Assembly: GCA_002500605.1 (NCBI GenBank)
Contig: DLRR01000012.1
Coordinates: forward strand, 1 to 64,000
Reading direction: 5' to 3'
Origin: Nitrospinaceae bacterium UBA7883
GTDB taxonomy: Bacteria; Nitrospinota_A; UBA7883
DNA: 64,000 nucleotides
Shown piece after piece: positions 35,920 to 44,994 of the stretch. Every line of letters begins with the position of its first letter. Within the stretch, counting starts at the first letter, position 1. Under the pieces are notes generated by a model. The model was not told where the DNA came from, did not search any database, and was given only the letters and a program-made list of their open reading frames with translations. The translations under genes were made by a program, and so were the position numbers.

Positions 35920-37476
35920 CTAACTCTCATTAAGTGAATGTAAAACTTTTGGAAGCATTTCTAGAATGTCAGATGGGAGCATACTTCTAGTATCCCGATC
36001 CTTGGCATAAATATCGGCGCAATGCCCATGGATATAAACGCTTGCAATTGCAGCATCTTCTGGCCTACTACCACCGGCAAGCAGCCCAGCTATCATCCCA
36101 GACAGAACATCTCCCGACCCTCCTGTAGCTAAACCATCATTCCCAGTTTGGTTAACATACACATCCCCGTCGGGTGGTGCTATGACTGTACCAGATCCTT
36201 TAAGCACAACTACAGAACCTGTACAACTGGCATATTCTTTAGCTACATTGATACGGTCAGCCTGAACCTCATCCACGCTTGTTTCAACCAAACGTGCCAT
36301 CTCCCTAGGGTGAGGAGTAATTATGGTAGGTGCCGCCCTATTTGTGATCAAGTCTCTATTAGCACCGATACAGTTAAGACCATCAGCATCAATTATGACT
36401 GGAACCTCTAGGTTAGATAAAAGCTTATACACAAACTCTTGCTGAGGCTTACCTGCAGCAAGCCCTGGCCCTAAAAGTACAGCAGTTTTATCTGCTGCAA
36501 ATTCTAAAAACTTGTCAGCCGAAGAGCCAATCATTGCTCCATTAGAGTCTTCTTCTAGTGATAATGTCATCATTTCAGCTGGGGTGGTTACATAAGATGC
36601 AGCTAAACATTTGGGAACAGCAGCGGTCACTAGTCCAACGCCCATGCGAAGAGCACCCATTCCTGCCATTGCAATTGCACCGCCCAAACCTGGAGATCCT
36701 CCAGATATAACTAGATGCCCAAATTGTCCCTTGTGCGCATCTCTTTTGCGTGGTGGAAGAACCTCTGATATATCTTCATGTTGCAACCACTTTGCTATAC
36801 TTGGAGACTGCGTAATCAATAACTCGGGGATGGAAATATCAGCAATTGAAATCTTACCAGCAAAATTCCTGGCAGGTGATGTCACCAAGGCAACTTTTGG
36901 CAACCCAAGGGTTACCGTTAGATCAGCTTTTACACAGGAACCTGAGATTACGCCGGTATCAGGGTTCATCCCAGATGGAAGGTCAACAGATACCGTAAAA
37001 ACACCAATATTATTTATTAGTTCTATTACATCCTTGTATAACCCGCTAGGTGTACCCTTAAACCCAGTTCCTAATAATGCGTCAACGACAACAGAGCTAT
37101 GCATGAACTTGAGCTTAAATTTTTTTAGTTTTCGTAAATCAGACAACTCTTTCACAGACCCGCCCACAGCTAGTAAAGATTCCATGTTCGTTTTTGCATC
37201 ACCAACTATTTCATCTTTATTACCTACAAGATAAACCGTTGTGTTTGAACCAAGCTTTGAGAGTCCTCTTGCTATAACAAAACCATCTCCTCCATTATTT
37301 CCTTTTCCTGCAAAAACACTAATCCGCTTACCAGAAAGGTTAGGAAATGTTTCTTTAATGGCTTCAACAACAGCCATCCCAGCATTTTCCATTAGTGTAA
37401 TGCTGGAAATACCAACATCTTCAATAGTTAACCTGTCTAATTCCCGCATTTGTTCAGCATTTACGATTTTAATCAT
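35920..37476 (-). CDS. nnr: Bifunctional NAD(P)HX epimerase / ADP-dependent dehydratase
   Basis: Repairs hydrated NAD(P)H. The N-terminal epimerase half (YjeF_N, residues 1-215) has ENAGMAVVEAI, FAGKGNNGGDGFVIARGL, DALLGTGFKG and VDLPSGMNPDTG. The C-terminal kinase-like dehydratase half (about 230-515) has RDAHKGQFGHLVISGGSPG, ITPHPREMARL, VVLKGSGTVI and the catalytic GLATGGSGDVLSGMIAGLLA. All 518 residues are present with both domains intact. No neighbouring gene suggests a special role. Confidence 0.96.
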   Translation of the reverse strand: MIKIVNAEQMRELDRLTIEDVGISSITLMENAGMAVVEAIKETFPNLSGKRISVFAGKGNNGGDGFVIARGLSKLGSNTTVYLVGNKDEIVGDAKTNMESLLAVGGSVKELSDLRKLKKFKLKFMHSSVVVDALLGTGFKGTPSGLYKDVIELINNIGVFTVSVDLPSGMNPDTGVISGSCVKADLTVTLGLPKVALVTSPARNFAGKISIADISIPELLITQSPSIAKWLQHEDISEVLPPRKRDAHKGQFGHLVISGGSPGLGGAIAMAGMGALRMGVGLVTAAVPKCLAASYVTTPAEMMTLSLEEDSNGAMIGSSADKFLEFAADKTAVLLGPGLAAGKPQQEFVYKLLSNLEVPVIIDADGLNCIGANRDLITNRAAPTIITPHPREMARLVETSVDEVQADRINVAKEYASCTGSVVVLKGSGTVIAPPDGDVYVNQTGNDGLATGGSGDVLSGMIAGLLAGGSRPEDAAIASVYIHGHCADIYAKDRDTRSMLPSDILEMLPKVLHSLNES

Positions 37477-37694
37477 TATGTTACTTTGCAGGACGTCAAT
37501 TAGATTTTACTTTTGATTGGAACAGAACAGAACACCCTAATCTTCTCGTTCACAAGTCTACACCCAAAAGGTAGAAAAAACTCATGATTTATTTCTATTG
37601 AATTTCTCAAGTTTGTTATGAGAGAATCCAACGAACAAAGCATATTTACTTGTAGTGTAGCATACATCAATAACAACCGACCGAGGAGAACCGA

Positions 37695-37979
37695 ATGCCG
37701 AAAAAACCTATGACAAAAGCTCAGATTGTTGACGTTGTTTCAACATGTGCAGGAGGAATAACCAAAAAGGGGGCTTCAGAAATTTTGGATTGTCTTGCTA
37801 AGCTAGCACACAAAGAAGCAAAAGTTGGATTCACACTTCCAGGAATTGGAAAACTTGTATTAGTAAATCGTAAAGCCAGAATGGGAAGAAATCCACAAAC
37901 AGGAGAGGCAATAAAAATCCCTGCCAAAAAAGTGGTTAAGTTTCGTGTCGCCAAGGCTTGTAAGGATGCGGTGATGTAA
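37695..37979 (+). CDS. HU family DNA-binding protein
   Basis: A 94-residue nucleoid protein that bends DNA non-specifically. Helices 1-2 contain TKAQIVDVVSTCAGGITKKG. The beta-arm region has LPGIGKLVLVNRKARMGRNP and GEAIKIPAKKVVKFRVAKA. The RNP in the arm is preserved with the key proline (NPQTG). GAGGAG lies 8 bases before the ATG. A strong intrinsic terminator follows at 38034-38062, so it is monocistronic. Confidence 0.95.
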   Translation: MPKKPMTKAQIVDVVSTCAGGITKKGASEILDCLAKLAHKEAKVGFTLPGIGKLVLVNRKARMGRNPQTGEAIKIPAKKVVKFRVAKACKDAVM

Positions 37980-38033
37980 CGCGATTACTTTCTCTAACAA
38001 AAATTATCTGGTAAACTCGGTTTAGCAGTTCTT

Positions 38034-38062
38034 GGCGCGCAACTCAGTTGTGCGCCTTTTTT
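38034..38062 (+). terminator. Intrinsic terminator of the HU gene
   Basis: GGCGCGCAAC (38034-38043), loop TCA, GTTGTGCGCC (38047-38056), then T6. The 10-bp stem contains one G-T wobble. On the opposite strand the hairpin is not followed by T's, so it serves the plus strand mainly. Confidence 0.9.
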
Positions 38063-38099
38063 ATCTTCGTCATCTGCTCAATGTTGCATGCATGTCTTT

Positions 38100-38900
38100 T
38101 TATTCACGGTTTACTCTGTTAATCAAAGTTTGATCAAAATAGTTGACCCCCATCCCAGCATCTACTACTACCTTTTGGGCATTTATCCCGGAAGAAGCGT
38201 CGCTGAGTAAAAAAGCTGCAACATTGGCTACTTCCTCAGTATGAACTGCCTTCTTCCTAAGCGTTACTCTCTCTGCATAAAGGTAGGAATCAATATACCC
38301 AGGAATTCCAGCAGATGATGATGTTTTTAGCAGGCTTGGCGCCACTGAATTGAAGCGTATTTCACTAAAAGCACTGAAACTCTTTGCGAGGAACACCACC
38401 GAGGAGTCTAATGCTGCTTTGATAGGTGCCATATATCCATAATTTTCAGCGGCCATATTTGTGCTTGAAATAGAAATTGAAACTACCGTTCCTTTTGGAT
38501 CAATAACACCTTTAAAAGCATTTGATATGGATATCAAAGAAAAACATGATATATCTAAGGCCTGAAGAAACTTTTCCTTATCAGTTTCATGGAATGGTTT
38601 TATTCCATCTGAAAAATCTGCAAATGCAACGGAATGGACAATACCATCTATTTTATCGTGGTCAGACTTTATTAACTTTGACAGTCTTTCTATTTCCTCC
38701 TCAGATGATACGTTACATATATATACTGGGTAGTCAGGAAAAAGCTCTTCAACTGCTTTTTTCTTTTCTTGGTTAAGTACCGAGAAAAGAGGGTTGCCCC
38801 CGGCAGCACGGATAATATCTGCTATGAAGTAGGCAATTGACTTACGGTTAGCCACACCAAACACAAGGTATTTTTTTCCTGCAAATTTCAGGTAATCCAT
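38100..38900 (-). CDS. FabI-like enoyl-ACP reductase (SDR)
   Basis: A 266-residue short-chain dehydrogenase of the FabI type. The N-terminal GKKYLVFGVANRKSIAYFIA is the divergent FabI nucleotide loop. The catalytic Tyr 154 and Lys 161 keep the Y-x6-K spacing in NYGYMAPIKAAL. RFNSVAPSLLKTSSSAGIPG replaces the usual substrate loop. It is more divergent than housekeeping FabI and closes the seven-gene run with ketosynthase, ACP and CrtI-like genes. It is likely the dedicated enoyl reductase of that pathway. Only 2 bp separate it from fabZ. I cannot tell whether the genome has another fabI. Confidence 0.85.
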   Translation of the reverse strand: MDYLKFAGKKYLVFGVANRKSIAYFIADIIRAAGGNPLFSVLNQEKKKAVEELFPDYPVYICNVSSEEEIERLSKLIKSDHDKIDGIVHSVAFADFSDGIKPFHETDKEKFLQALDISCFSLISISNAFKGVIDPKGTVVSISISSTNMAAENYGYMAPIKAALDSSVVFLAKSFSAFSEIRFNSVAPSLLKTSSSAGIPGYIDSYLYAERVTLRKKAVHTEEVANVAAFLLSDASSGINAQKVVVDAGMGVNYFDQTLINRVNRE

Positions 38901-38902
38901 AT

Positions 38903-39325
38903 TTAAATTTTATTCGACAGTTTACAGGTGAACAAAACTGATGCAGCTGTCTCACCGTTTACCTTCGCCTTTCCTTTCATATAAAAGGCAGGGCCAACTT
39001 GATCCGTAAGCTCAGCTTCCAAAGAAATTTCATCGGTAGGCATTATCATTTTTTTAAATTTAGCATCTTTGATTCTGGTAACTAACGGTAGGCCCATTTG
39101 GTTACCCCCTATTTTCCATGAAAGCAGAACAGCAGCAGCCTGGAATATAGCTTCACAGATTAAGACACCAGGCATTATAGGGAAATCAGGATAATGTCCT
39201 TTTAACACATCCATTTCTGGGTTAAGACGTTTAATGGCAACAATGCAATCACCTTTTAATTCTACAATTTTGTCAATTAGCAAAAAAGGCTCACGATGTG
39301 GAATAGCTTTTAAAATATCAATCAT
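38903..39325 (-). CDS. FabZ-like 3-hydroxyacyl-ACP dehydratase
   Basis: Hotdog-fold dehydratase of 141 codons. The start ATG 39325 (MIDILKAIPHREPFLLIDKI) is chosen because it matches FabZ N-termini; the longer TTG 39346 frame does not. The catalytic His 44 and Glu 58 lie in GHYPDFPIMPGVLICEAI. The substrate tunnel segment differs somewhat from housekeeping FabZ (KDAKFKKMIMPTDEISLEAE is typical). It is fourth from the downstream partners in the ketosynthase-ACP-oxidoreductase cluster and is probably dedicated to it. Confidence 0.9.
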   Translation of the reverse strand: MIDILKAIPHREPFLLIDKIVELKGDCIVAIKRLNPEMDVLKGHYPDFPIMPGVLICEAIFQAAAVLLSWKIGGNQMGLPLVTRIKDAKFKKMIMPTDEISLEAELTDQVGPAFYMKGKAKVNGETAASVLFTCKLSNKI

Positions 39326-39439
39326 AATTTTTTCCAAGTTCAACAAGCGTTACTAAAGTTATAATCACTGAACCCAATACCACAGAATAACCCACACATA
39401 ATAAAGAAAGTCGTAATAAACCATTATACGGAATAGATA

Positions 39440-40183
39440 CTAGATCCCCCCAGAAACTTCCAGAACAGCACCAGTAATATATGCCGCTTCTGTCGACGCA
39501 AGAAATTTGACTGCAGAAGCAACTTCAACTGTAGTACCAAATCTGCCCATTGGAACTTGCTTTTTAAATTCTTTTAACTGTTCTTCAGGCAAGTCTGAAA
39601 TAAAACCAGTATTAATAAAACCGGGACTAACACAATTAACTGTTATTTTACGTGTGGCTACTTCCTTGGCTAATGATTTGGCCATGGCAACTTGCCCTGC
39701 CTTACTAGCCGCGTAGTTCGCTTGACCAGCGAAACCGATTCTTCCAATTGGACTAGTCACATTAATGATTCTACCGTACCTTTTACTCATCATCATTCTT
39801 ACTGCCAGTTTGCTCATGTTAAACGTTCCCGTGAGGTTGATATCGAGCACAGTCCGCCAATATTCTTCTTTCATCATACCCACAATGGAATCCCGCCGTA
39901 TTCCTGCTGAATTAACTAAAATATCCAGTTTTTCTTTTTCTTCGTGAAGTGAATTGAAAAACTCTTCACAGGCGGAATAATTTGATACATCAACTTTGGC
40001 CATTTTTAGCCTATCTCCAAGCCTGCTATTTTCACTGATCATATTCATAGCTTGTTGATCATTTCTCGAGTAAATGGCTACAACAAAGGCCCCATTATCA
40101 AGTAGCGACTCACAAATAGCCCTACCAATACCACCTGTACCACCTGTCACAACGGCAACCTGGCCTTCAAATTCTCTTCCCAT
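39440..40183 (-). CDS. FabG-like 3-oxoacyl-ACP reductase
   Basis: SDR ketoreductase of 247 residues. The nucleotide loop TGGTGGIG is at residues 13-20, and the catalytic set is Asn 116, Ser 144, Tyr 157 and Lys 161 (NYAASKAG). The ATG at 40183 is embedded in the stop of the upstream oxidoreductase (TAATG) and preceded by GGAGG, so the two are translationally coupled. The longer open frame upstream is only the overlap with that gene. Within the cluster it would reduce the 3-keto product of the ketosynthase. Confidence 0.93.
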   Translation of the reverse strand: MGREFEGQVAVVTGGTGGIGRAICESLLDNGAFVVAIYSRNDQQAMNMISENSRLGDRLKMAKVDVSNYSACEEFFNSLHEEKEKLDILVNSAGIRRDSIVGMMKEEYWRTVLDINLTGTFNMSKLAVRMMMSKRYGRIINVTSPIGRIGFAGQANYAASKAGQVAMAKSLAKEVATRKITVNCVSPGFINTGFISDLPEEQLKEFKKQVPMGRFGTTVEVASAVKFLASTEAAYITGAVLEVSGGI

Positions 40184-41607
40184 TACTCTTGACCCTCCGA
40201 TATTCCAAATAGGTATCGGTCTACCTCGTTGGCCACAATAACACCGTAATTGGCTGCCCCAAGCCAACCAGACATTATTATTGCCACAGAGCCGGTATGA
40301 AACAGACCGGGGGCTTTTGAGCAAATGTCTCTGCTAACAGGCAGACCCTCAAATTTTGTTCCAAAGGACGATCCGTTAACATGCAGTGTGTATCTTTTAA
40401 ATGTGCAAGGAGTAGCCACTTCTAAATGGTCAACCTTAGACCTTATATCTGGAACATACTTCTCAAGACAATGTAAGGTATCTTCGGCTAAAGCATTCTT
40501 TGCCAACTTATATTGACCTTCTGAGAGTTCATTCCAATTCTCAAACCTTGCGTTAGTAGAGGATACAATCGCATATCTTTCACGCCCTGGACGCATCCAT
40601 GGATAGTAAATAGAGAATGTGCGACTAGTTACGTTTTTGTCCAACATCTTTAAAGCATCAAACCTATCTGCAGTAGAAGAAAAAATCAAGTCTCCAATAT
40701 ATTCTATTTCTTCTCCTTCTTTAATACCTATATAAACCTGACAAGAGCTATTATTGATTCTCACCTTTTCAGTCTTTGTTCTAAATTCTTCACTTACAAG
40801 TCCATCATCAAGTAAATCAAGGATGGTAGTCTTAAGGTTTGCATTGGATACTACTGCCTTAGCAGCAATGTGCTGCCCATTTACAACTACACCCGTTATA
40901 ACATCTTTATTGTGGGTAATCTTTTCAACGGTGGCTCGCGTTCTTATTTCCACACCATTTTTAATTAGCTCTTCCTCCATTAATTTAATGATCAGGTCTG
41001 TACCTCCCTTAAAGGTGTACACACCATTACTCATAAAATTTGAGAACACGATGCTATAACTGACAGCAGGATCTTCGAGCGTTGAACCATTAGCATAAGT
41101 AATCGGCTCCATAAGTAATCGCCACACATCCTCTCTACCTGGAAAGAAATTTTCAAACAATTCCCTAGTAGTCATAGTCGTATCATCAACAAATGTCATG
41201 CTCCGAGTATAGTTAAAAAACTGTTCTACAGATGAGGAGTCTATTCCAAATTCAGTGGTCATAAGTTTAGTAAAACTTTTTCTATCATAGGTTGTAGTGA
41301 AGGAGAACTGAGGGTTATCAAATCGTATGCCCTTCAGCTTAACTATTTTTTTAGCAATCTCGTTTGTCCAGTATTTACGGCAGGTCTTCATCATTCCAAT
41401 TGGGAAACCGTGTAAAGCTACATCAAAAATGTGGTGTTTTCGTTGAAACCAAGCTGCAAGGCCTCCTAGCTGAACATGGTGCTCCAACAATAGAACACTA
41501 TGATTTGATTGCGCAAGCCTATTAGCACAAGTAAGCCCGCCAAGACCAGCACCTATTACAACACAGTCATATTCCAACTTAATATTTTTGATACCGCGTA
41601 AAGCCAT
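40183..41607 (-). CDS. CrtI/RetSat-like FAD-dependent oxidoreductase 1
   Basis: A 474-residue FAD flavoprotein related to phytoene desaturases, carotenoid isomerases and retinol saturases. The Rossmann GAGLGG is at residues 19-24 and the second glycine pair in HHVQLGGLAA at 43-52. The C-terminal FAD-binding block is PGLFHTGSVAIIMSGWLGAANYG. Such enzymes desaturate, saturate or isomerise polyenes. Here it is flanked by a paralogue and by fatty-acid synthesis genes rather than by crtB, so an acyl-ACP or polyene substrate is more likely than a carotenoid. It overlaps fabG at TAATG. Confidence 0.8.
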   Translation of the reverse strand: MALRGIKNIKLEYDCVVIGAGLGGLTCANRLAQSNHSVLLLEHHVQLGGLAAWFQRKHHIFDVALHGFPIGMMKTCRKYWTNEIAKKIVKLKGIRFDNPQFSFTTTYDRKSFTKLMTTEFGIDSSSVEQFFNYTRSMTFVDDTTMTTRELFENFFPGREDVWRLLMEPITYANGSTLEDPAVSYSIVFSNFMSNGVYTFKGGTDLIIKLMEEELIKNGVEIRTRATVEKITHNKDVITGVVVNGQHIAAKAVVSNANLKTTILDLLDDGLVSEEFRTKTEKVRINNSSCQVYIGIKEGEEIEYIGDLIFSSTADRFDALKMLDKNVTSRTFSIYYPWMRPGRERYAIVSSTNARFENWNELSEGQYKLAKNALAEDTLHCLEKYVPDIRSKVDHLEVATPCTFKRYTLHVNGSSFGTKFEGLPVSRDICSKAPGLFHTGSVAIIMSGWLGAANYGVIVANEVDRYLFGISEGQE

Positions 41608-41651
41608 ATATTTAACTCATAGGAAATTTTACGGTAAAGTCAGTTTGTGTA

Positions 41652-43052
41652 TTAAACTAAGAGCTGCCGATTCACAACCTCTACACCCCCTATCATAGCC
41701 CCGACGATACCAACAAACCCCTGATCAGTCCCTATAATATACAGGTTATTAACACTAGTCATGCCATCTCTAATCTTATCGGGAGCTCCATAAACCACAC
41801 CGCTGGTGTGTCCGGTAAACCGTTTGATAGTTTTTGGGGTGAACATGTCACGGTACACGATGTTTTCTCGGAAGCTAGGCATAATTTCGCTAACCGCATC
41901 AAGGGAGCGGTCATGCCACAGCATTTTACTGTTAGTATATTCGCCCTGATCAGCATCAATCCAGTAATTGGGATTTGCAATGTGTGTAACCCTTATTTCT
42001 TCCTTTGTTTGTGGTTCATTGTAAGTAAAGTTTCCAGGCATGCAAATTACTCCACTGTCGACATTGATGGGCTCAAGGGGTTTTTGGTATTTAAAGGTTG
42101 TAGAGCGATTATAGAAAATAATCGAATGGTCGATGCTAAGTTCTAATGGCTTTTTATCTAAGATATAAATGGACTCGGCAAAAGACATTACACCTGGAGT
42201 TATCAGCTTATTATTTCCAACCTCCCGACAAATATTATATGTCTCATCAATGCCTGCTGAAGATAGAACGGCATCACATTCTATTAATTCATCCGAGCCA
42301 GTAATCACCCCAGACACTGATCCATCTTTCAACTTTATTTTTACTACTTCAGACTGAGTTTGAAGTTCGCCTCCAGAGTCCTCGTAACGCTTCAAGAGCA
42401 AATCTAATATGGCACGAATACCTTTTTGAGGTCTAGAAAGTCCTTCGATAAACAGCGAAAAGAACATTAGTGCAACAAAATCGTGATCCATGTCGTGTTC
42501 ACGTGCATTACCGTAGAACATCAGCGGACAAATGATCATTTCTAGTAAATATGGATCCGTTATAAAGCGCTTTAAAAATTTTCTACCGCTATCTGCCTTT
42601 TGAAGAAATCCGTCTTTAGACATTCTTATGATATTGTCAATAAGCCTGATAAAACCATCCCGCTGGTCTGGAAAACTTTCCTCAATTTGTTGAGTAAGAA
42701 ACCTGATGTCATTATTAAAGTTTAGTGACACATTGGGAAAAGTGATCCTGCTCTCCTTTTGAGGACAAAGTTCAAGATCGTCCTCCTTAATTCTGAGACG
42801 TCGCATTAGACGCGACAAGGGAGCTGACTTTAGGCCTTTTGAATTGAAATTGGTAACGGCGTGAAGTCCAACATCAAGGTCATACCCACCTGCTCTGTAA
42901 AAAGAGTTAAGGCCACCGACTCGATAATGGCGTTCCATTATCAAGGTTTTTTTCCCAAAATGAGCAAGCCTGATCCCGGCTGCTAAGCCAGATAGTCCTG
43001 CCCCAATAATAATTACATCGTATTTCAATAAGGCACACCAATTTGAGCTCAT
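41652..43052 (-). CDS. CrtI/RetSat-like FAD-dependent oxidoreductase 2
   Basis: Second FAD flavoprotein of the same superfamily, 466 residues from ATG 43052 (a TTG at 43061 is possible). GAGLSG is near residue 17, RHYRVGGLNSFYRAGGYDLD closes the dinucleotide fold, and the C-terminus has YIIGTDQGFVGIVGAMIGG. It is clearly diverged from its neighbour, so the pair probably does two different steps. Some members of this superfamily carry out trans/cis isomerisation or double-bond saturation without net oxidation. It lies 44 bp before the first oxidoreductase and 81 bp after the ACP gene. Confidence 0.8.
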   Translation of the reverse strand: MSSNWCALLKYDVIIIGAGLSGLAAGIRLAHFGKKTLIMERHYRVGGLNSFYRAGGYDLDVGLHAVTNFNSKGLKSAPLSRLMRRLRIKEDDLELCPQKESRITFPNVSLNFNNDIRFLTQQIEESFPDQRDGFIRLIDNIIRMSKDGFLQKADSGRKFLKRFITDPYLLEMIICPLMFYGNAREHDMDHDFVALMFFSLFIEGLSRPQKGIRAILDLLLKRYEDSGGELQTQSEVVKIKLKDGSVSGVITGSDELIECDAVLSSAGIDETYNICREVGNNKLITPGVMSFAESIYILDKKPLELSIDHSIIFYNRSTTFKYQKPLEPINVDSGVICMPGNFTYNEPQTKEEIRVTHIANPNYWIDADQGEYTNSKMLWHDRSLDAVSEIMPSFRENIVYRDMFTPKTIKRFTGHTSGVVYGAPDKIRDGMTSVNNLYIIGTDQGFVGIVGAMIGGVEVVNRQLLV

Positions 43053-43133
43053 TTGGCTCAATACATTTGTTCGAATGACTTTAAGACCATAGCCGCACTG
43101 GAAAACTGATCTAAGCCCTACAGTTGTTGAGAC

Positions 43134-43385
43134 TTACAAACTTTCCATTTTGGGAAGTAAATAATCAATTGTGCTGTTCATTGTTGAAAGTTCATCATAG
43201 TCTTCTTCGGGGACTTCTATCCTATATTTTTTTCGAAGCTCCATTACAATATCTAAGAAATCCATTGAATCTAAATCTATCTGATCTCTTAATGGTTTCT
43301 GGTGGTCAAGATCTGAAAGATCCTCATCTGGCACAATCTCGTTGATAATTTCAATAATTGCGGCTTTGATACTTTCTCTGGTCAT
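43134..43385 (-). CDS. Acyl carrier protein, cluster-specific
   Basis: An 83-residue acidic four-helix carrier. The phosphopantetheine serine is Ser 40 in QIDLDSMDFLDI, a variant of the DSL motif with Met after Ser. Helix 3 has RIEVPEEDYDELSTM. The DSM variant occurs in specialised ACPs of type II polyketide-like and unusual fatty-acid systems. It sits between the ketosynthase and the two flavoproteins. Housekeeping acpP is not in the window. Confidence 0.92.
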   Translation of the reverse strand: MTRESIKAAIIEIINEIVPDEDLSDLDHQKPLRDQIDLDSMDFLDIVMELRKKYRIEVPEEDYDELSTMNSTIDYLLPKMESL

Positions 43386-43495
43386 TCAATGCTCTCCAAA
43401 ATTAGGCCGATGGACATTCTAACGCAAAAAAAATTGTACCGCTGTGAAAATTATAGCTGTGTAACAAATTTGAAAGGCAAATAATAATAAACAAG

Positions 43496-44734
43496 TTATT
43501 GTTCAAATCGCTTGATGATAACTACTGAGTTTATACCAAGCATACCAAATGAATTACTCATGATAGACTCAACTCGGTCAAGTTTCCTAGGCTTTTTTAT
43601 CACAAACCCTGGTAGGTTACATTCAGGATCAATATTGTCCAGATTTATTGTTGGATGCACAGTTTTATCCTGAAAAGATGGTAGGTTTCCAGCAATCTCC
43701 AATGCCCCAGCCGCTCCCATGGCGTGCCCAATAAAACTCTTTGTATTATTTACATTAGTGTTAGTCATTGTCCCAAATACACGCCTAATCGCCTCGCATT
43801 CATGCTCATCTCCCTGCATAGTACCTGTACCATGTGTATTCAGTATATCAATTTGTTCAGGAAGCATTTTTGCTCTAAGCAATGCCATCCTCATACACTC
43901 TGACTGCCTAGTGGCATTAGGTAACACAAAATCGGCTGCATCAGAATTGTAGGCATAGCCGACTAATTCGCCATATATCTTTGCACCACGGGCCTTAGCA
44001 TCCTCCAATCTCTCCATTGCGAATATACACCCACCCTCGGCAACTACTATTCCATTTCTTTCTCTATCGAATGGTCTACTAGCCTTTGTAGGATCCTTAT
44101 GCCTTGCTAGAGCGTTCTGGGCTTGGAAACTAGCGTATATACCAAATGTTCTTGCACTCTCAGATACTCCACCAGCTAATGCTAGATCAACTTCACCTAG
44201 CTTAAGCATTTGTGCACCATAAATAAGCCCAATATTGCCAGCAGCGCATGCTGCACCTAAGCACAAGTGCGGCCCCGTAATATTCATATTTAGGGTAACT
44301 TCACCTGCCGGATTGTTTGCTACGGTTCTAGGATTGTGGTGATGTGACCAGTATTTAACATCAAAATCGTATTGGCTAAGATTATAAATCTCATTCTCAG
44401 TTTCCACATTTCCATGTTCTGTTATACCAATAAAAACACCTGTTCTATCACGAATTAAATTTCCAATGGCTAATCCAGCATCCACCACTGCCTCGTTGGC
44501 AGAGTAAATTGACATTGCACCTGCACGGGTGCCACGTCTTCCAGCTTTTTTACTCTGGTGTCTAAACTGATCAAAGTCACATAGACCAGCGGGAACTGGC
44601 GGCATGTAACGAACCTCATGGCTGCTAACACCGGACTTCCCATCCAGCAGTGCTTTTCGATAGCTGACCAAATCATCTCCATTAGGGGCAGTCAAACCGA
44701 CACCAGTTATTACAATTCTTATCTTATCAATCAC
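43496..44734 (-). CDS. Beta-ketoacyl-ACP synthase (FabF-like, cluster-specific)
   Basis: A 412-residue condensing enzyme. The thiolase fold carries Cys 163 in LCLGAACAAGN, His 301 in NTHGTGTMQGDE, Lys 332 in NNTKSFIGHAMG and His 337: the complete Cys-His-His elongating triad. The region around the active cysteine and the HHHNPRTVANNPAG stretch differ from housekeeping FabF and resemble type II polyketide or polyene synthases. It starts the seven-gene minus-strand run, whose promoter should lie in 44735-44994. Confidence 0.9.
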   Translation of the reverse strand: MIDKIRIVITGVGLTAPNGDDLVSYRKALLDGKSGVSSHEVRYMPPVPAGLCDFDQFRHQSKKAGRRGTRAGAMSIYSANEAVVDAGLAIGNLIRDRTGVFIGITEHGNVETENEIYNLSQYDFDVKYWSHHHNPRTVANNPAGEVTLNMNITGPHLCLGAACAAGNIGLIYGAQMLKLGEVDLALAGGVSESARTFGIYASFQAQNALARHKDPTKASRPFDRERNGIVVAEGGCIFAMERLEDAKARGAKIYGELVGYAYNSDAADFVLPNATRQSECMRMALLRAKMLPEQIDILNTHGTGTMQGDEHECEAIRRVFGTMTNTNVNNTKSFIGHAMGAAGALEIAGNLPSFQDKTVHPTINLDNIDPECNLPGFVIKKPRKLDRVESIMSNSFGMLGINSVVIIKRFEQ

Positions 44735-44994
44735 TTCTACCAGTATATGTTTCTAAAAGACTTTTTATCGGCTGGTTACAGTATTATTATGGCGTATTGT
44801 ATGGTTTGGTTTACAATCAAGGCAAGTGAATTCGAGTAAATTGGTGATCGATTTTGATATTGTTTTAAGTGTATAAAATCGTAATAAAGCCGCATCCAAA
44901 CAATCAACCTCTTGTTTCAAAAAGGTTGTTCTACTACAACTATTCGTGTATTGTTTTTCTGCTTTAACTATTTTGACCAATCAATAAGATTGTT

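Noticed and set aside
40184..40324. N-terminal extension of fabG
   Set aside because: It lies entirely within the upstream flavoprotein gene in another frame; the coupled ATG 40183 has GGAGG and matches FabG starts.
38100..44734. Classical carotenoid cluster
   Set aside because: CrtI-like flavoproteins are present but no crtB, crtE or cyclase; the neighbours are fatty-acid synthesis genes.
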